A stretch of DNA of 7,805 nt from Candidatus Kaiserbacteria bacterium (lineage in GTDB: Bacteria; Patescibacteriota; Minisyncoccia; Phycocordibacterales; UBA12088): NCBI GenBank assembly GCA_003561715.1, contig PWVU01000071.1, positions 1-7,805 of the forward strand, given 5' to 3'. The translations under genes were made by a program, and so were the position numbers. This document shows positions 5,208 through 7,805 of this stretch, in pieces. The stretch's first letter is position 1, and each line of letters starts with the position of its first letter. Under the pieces are notes generated by a model that worked only from the letters and a program-made list of their open reading frames with translations, did no database searches and was not told the DNA's origin.

Positions 5208-6608
5208 TTATAGATAATCCAGCGGGTTTAGATAGCCGGACCACGCCGACACCGGAATGGTAAGCGTCACACCGTTACTTCGACAGGTATATTGCTTGAA
5301 TTGGACCGCTTCTGAAGCATATACGGAAAGATGCAGATGGGGTCCTGTAGCATAGCCGGTTGCACCGCTATGTCCGATCAATTCACCTGTTGCAACTGTC
5401 TGCCCTTTTGAGACCGCTATTGAAGAAAGATGCGCATACAGGGTTGTGAGTCCGTTGTTATGGCGAATAAGTACCCATTTGCCGTACTGACACATATGCG
5501 CAACAGTAGAGTTTACTTCGACGACCGTGCCTGCAAGTGCGGCAGTAATGCGCGTACCGGGCGCGGCGCGGAAATCAACACCATTGTGACCCTGTCCTCG
5601 GTAGGCGCCTGATTGTGCAAAGGCGGTGTTACCAAAATACTGCGTAATGCAATGCGGATTACCAAGGGCGCTGACAAACGAGGGACAATTCGCCATATAG
5701 GTTGGGTCAAATGGCCAGGTGAGTACGCCGGAACCGGCCCGAGGAATGGTTGAGGGATTGAGCACAAACTGCAGTTTAGATTCGAGATCTCGAAGTTCGG
5801 TAAGAAATTGATCGCGCGCGGCAATACGCTCACGCAGTTGTCGTTGATACTCTTCTTCTTGGTTTGACGTGGCAGTCAATACGCGGGATTTTTCTTGTCG
5901 GTTCGCGCTCAGTGCAGAGCGTTCACCGTTAAGTTCTTGCTGGAGTTCCGTCAGACGCATGCGCACTCGCTCGCTTTCGGAAATGCTCGTTTCAAGACGT
6001 TCTTTTCGTTCTTGGATGAGTTTAAGATTGGCGTAAATCGCTTCTTGGAATGCCATCGTCTCGGACATCTCATCCCAAAATTCCGCAAGGCTGTTGTGCG
6101 TAAGAAGCGCCTCAAGCAAGGTTTTGTTGTCCAGTTCGTCGATCCGCCGCAGAGAATTCGCGATGATCTCTCCATCTCGCTCAATGAGAAGTTCGGTCTC
6201 GCGGATCGCCATATCCAGCTGGCGCAGTTCAAGATCAGTGCGATTGATCTGTTCGGAGGTTAACGCGATCTCTGACTCGAGTTTGTTGCGCGAGAGATCA
6301 AGTGTGCGAATTGTTGATTCGAGTGTTTGCCGTTCGGCGGTTACACCGGCGAGTTCTCTCTGGTAGCGCTCAATTTCATCACGTAGCTCGATCAAGCGTT
6401 TATTGCGATCAAAAATAAGTTCACGTAATTGATTCGGATCTTCATTCTGCGCATTGCCGTAGTTGACGATTGCAAAAAATCCCACACCCAATGAGGCGCC
6501 AAGCACCACGACCGTAGCTATGAAAAAAGAAAGTATACGTACATATAGCCGCGATTCTTGCGAATACGCGAGCGTATCTGTTTGTGGTATCAGTGTGCGA
6601 TTTCGCAT
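5208..6608 (-). CDS. membrane-anchored coiled-coil M23 (LytM/EnvC-like) peptidase
   Basis: A 466-residue envelope protein. A single hydrophobic segment (about 22-48) acts as signal anchor, a long charged heptad-rich coiled coil runs from about 56 to 285, and a C-terminal M23 domain covers about 300-466. The zinc-site residues are present: His341 and Asp345 in GHNGVDF, His424 and His426 in GPHLHLS, plus His393 in YAHLS. This order (anchor, PcsB/EnvC-like coiled coil, LytM domain) is that of cell-division murein hydrolases and their activators. E. coli EnvC has lost its zinc ligands, whereas here they remain, so an active peptidoglycan endopeptidase is likelier. Four cysteines (308, 320, 373, 442) lie in the extracytoplasmic domain and could form disulphides. 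ATG 6608 sits just before the anchor and overlaps the gltX end by 19 bases. A further upstream ATG (6761) would place 51 unrelated residues deep inside gltX and is rejected. Confidence 0.88.
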   Translation of the reverse strand: MRNRTLIPQTDTLAYSQESRLYVRILSFFIATVVVLGASLGVGFFAIVNYGNAQNEDPNQLRELIFDRNKRLIELRDEIERYQRELAGVTAERQTLESTIRTLDLSRNKLESEIALTSEQINRTDLELRQLDMAIRETELLIERDGEIIANSLRRIDELDNKTLLEALLTHNSLAEFWDEMSETMAFQEAIYANLKLIQERKERLETSISESERVRMRLTELQQELNGERSALSANRQEKSRVLTATSNQEEEYQRQLRERIAARDQFLTELRDLESKLQFVLNPSTIPRAGSGVLTWPFDPTYMANCPSFVSALGNPHCITQYFGNTAFAQSGAYRGQGHNGVDFRAAPGTRITAALAGTVVEVNSTVAHMCQYGKWVLIRHNNGLTTLYAHLSSIAVSKGQTVATGELIGHSGATGYATGPHLHLSVYASEAVQFKQYTCRSNGVTLTIPVSAWSGYLNPLDYL

Positions 6609-7805
6609 AGCGACTGAGCGCGTGTGAGACGTGAAAGCGTCATATCTTTTCCCAGTGCTTCGGCGAGTGTGAACGGATCGGGAGAACGGTCCCGACCGGA
6701 TAGTGCATACCGAACAGGCCAGAGGACCGCCCCCTTCCCTTCTTTCTCGGCATATTCCCAAAGTGCTTCTTTAATCGCGCTTGCCGACCACTGGTCGTCG
6801 CTTATATTATCCAACAATCGAATCACTTCTGCAAGTCTCTCGGCGGTTGCAATCGGGTCAGGATCTTTTTTCCATACCAGTGCTTCGGATGCGTAGTCAA
6901 TCTCGGACTCAAGGAATGTGTACTCCCCCGCCTTGATGAGTTCAGCGAATTCAGCGCGTGTCGCAACGCGCTCGATCGCATCTTCTCTTAATGCGGTACT
7001 GCGTGCCAAAGCGCTTTGCAAGGGCGTACCGACTATCTCGGGAGTTTCCAAAAGATACGCCGTCTGTTCTTCAGGCGAAAGAGATCGAATATAGTGCTGG
7101 TTGAACCAATCCAGTTTTTCGATTGAAAACATAGCTCCTCCTTTTTGCACTCCCGTGAAATCAAAAGCATCGATCAGTTCATCCATAGAAAAGATCTCTT
7201 GATCGGTACCGGGATTCCAGCCCAGTAGTGCCAAGTAGTTTATTATCGCTTCCGGAAGGTATCCTCGATCGCGATAAACCTCAATACCCGCGTTGTGTTT
7301 GCGTTTTGATAATTTCGATCGATCGGGAGCCAAAATGAGCGGAAAATGAGCGTACGTAGGCCGTTCATACCCAAGCGCTTCTTGAATGAGTATCTGGCGA
7401 GGTGTGTTGGAGATATGTTCTTCTGCACGCAGTACGTGAGTCACACCTGCTTCATGGTCATCGTACACAACTGCTAAATGGTAGAGTGGGTCGTCAACAG
7501 TGCGCGCAATAACAATATCGCCCAGTTCAGTGGTATCGAAGGTTATGGGGCCTCGAATTTCATCATTAAAGGTGATCGTTTTGTTTGGATTGCGCAGTCT
7601 AACAACTTCAACCGTTTGGGTTGGATCTTTCTGTGATGGTTCTTTCGATACGTACGCAACTCCGCGCCGAATCATATCTTCCAGCGCTGCTCTGTGTGCA
7701 TCTAGGTGCTCAGACTGCTTATATCGTATATCTGCTTCCAATCCGCACCATGAAAAATCGTTCCATATCGCTTCTTCGTATTCTGTTTTACTTCTTTCAC
7801 GATCA
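6590..7805 (-). CDS. gltX: glutamyl-tRNA synthetase (5' end beyond window)
   Basis: Class I glutamate-tRNA ligase, charging tRNA-Glu with glutamate in the cytoplasm. The frame is open to the window edge, giving 404 visible residues from 7804. It begins DRERSK, which normally follows the IEDTD of the catalytic domain, so roughly 40 N-terminal residues including the HIGH motif lie outside. Seen next are YKQSEHLDAHR, VVYDDHEAGVTHVLRAEEH, SNTPRQILIQEALG and the ATP-binding KLSKR motif (7315-7301). The C-terminal helical anticodon-binding part ends with WPVRYALSGRDRSPDPF, LGKD and RLTRA as in bacterial GluRS. The estimated full length of about 440 is a little short of the E. coli enzyme (471). The Cys-rich zinc-binding region of some GluRS is absent: the segment after GVAYVSKE has none. 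It ends with TGA inside the start of the M23 gene, suggesting coupled expression. Whether it also charges tRNA-Gln cannot be seen. Confidence 0.95.
   Translation of the reverse strand, partial: DRERSKTEYEEAIWNDFSWCGLEADIRYKQSEHLDAHRAALEDMIRRGVAYVSKEPSQKDPTQTVEVVRLRNPNKTITFNDEIRGPITFDTTELGDIVIARTVDDPLYHLAVVYDDHEAGVTHVLRAEEHISNTPRQILIQEALGYERPTYAHFPLILAPDRSKLSKRKHNAGIEVYRDRGYLPEAIINYLALLGWNPGTDQEIFSMDELIDAFDFTGVQKGGAMFSIEKLDWFNQHYIRSLSPEEQTAYLLETPEIVGTPLQSALARSTALREDAIERVATRAEFAELIKAGEYTFLESEIDYASEALVWKKDPDPIATAERLAEVIRLLDNISDDQWSASAIKEALWEYAEKEGKGAVLWPVRYALSGRDRSPDPFTLAEALGKDMTLSRLTRAQSLCEIAH

Noticed and set aside
5155..5244. Upstream ATG (5244) extending the MFS gene by 30 residues
   Set aside because: The extension is polar and Cys-containing, overlaps the M23 gene by 37 bases and precedes TM1 without any domain. 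ATG 5154 gives a normal MFS N-terminus.
6609..6761. Upstream ATG (6761) extending the M23 gene by 51 residues
   Set aside because: It would overlap gltX coding sequence by 172 bases, and the added residues are Arg/Ser-rich out-of-frame translation of gltX. ATG 6608 directly precedes the signal anchor.

Overview
This window looks like ordinary bacterial chromosome with roughly balanced base composition. Its compact genes, a DUF3467 protein, a single Xer-type recombinase, a membrane-anchored coiled-coil M23 peptidase and the near absence of Shine-Dalgarno sequences would suit a Candidate Phyla Radiation (Patescibacteria) genome. That placement is an inference from gene style; no rRNA or ribosomal protein is present to confirm it. 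The standard genetic code fits: TGA serves as the stop of gltX and of the partial gene at the left edge.

Left part (1-1537, + strand): the 3' end of an unidentified gene overlaps, by ATGA, a small HD-domain metal-dependent phosphohydrolase. After 14 bases comes a DHH-superfamily phosphoesterase related to manganese-dependent inorganic pyrophosphatase, with apparent changes at two metal-ligand positions. The three probably form one transcription unit.

Middle (1538-2863): coding direction switches from + to - here. A complete Xer-like tyrosine recombinase (1614-2573, -) is followed on its upstream side by a 290-base non-coding gap. That gap contains a striking perfect inverted repeat (16-bp arms, 10-base centre) in which an 11-6-11 layout like that of Xer dif sites can be drawn. 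This recombinase-plus-palindrome pair is the most interesting feature of the window.

Right part (2864-7805, - strand): read in transcription order (right to left), a glutamyl-tRNA synthetase cut by the window edge overlaps by 19 bases a membrane-anchored, EnvC-like M23 peptidase, followed by a 12-TM major facilitator transporter. After a 116-base gap with a plausible extended -10 promoter come a DUF3467 protein and a HAD-family phosphatase. No RNA gene, CRISPR array, insertion sequence or prophage structure was found.
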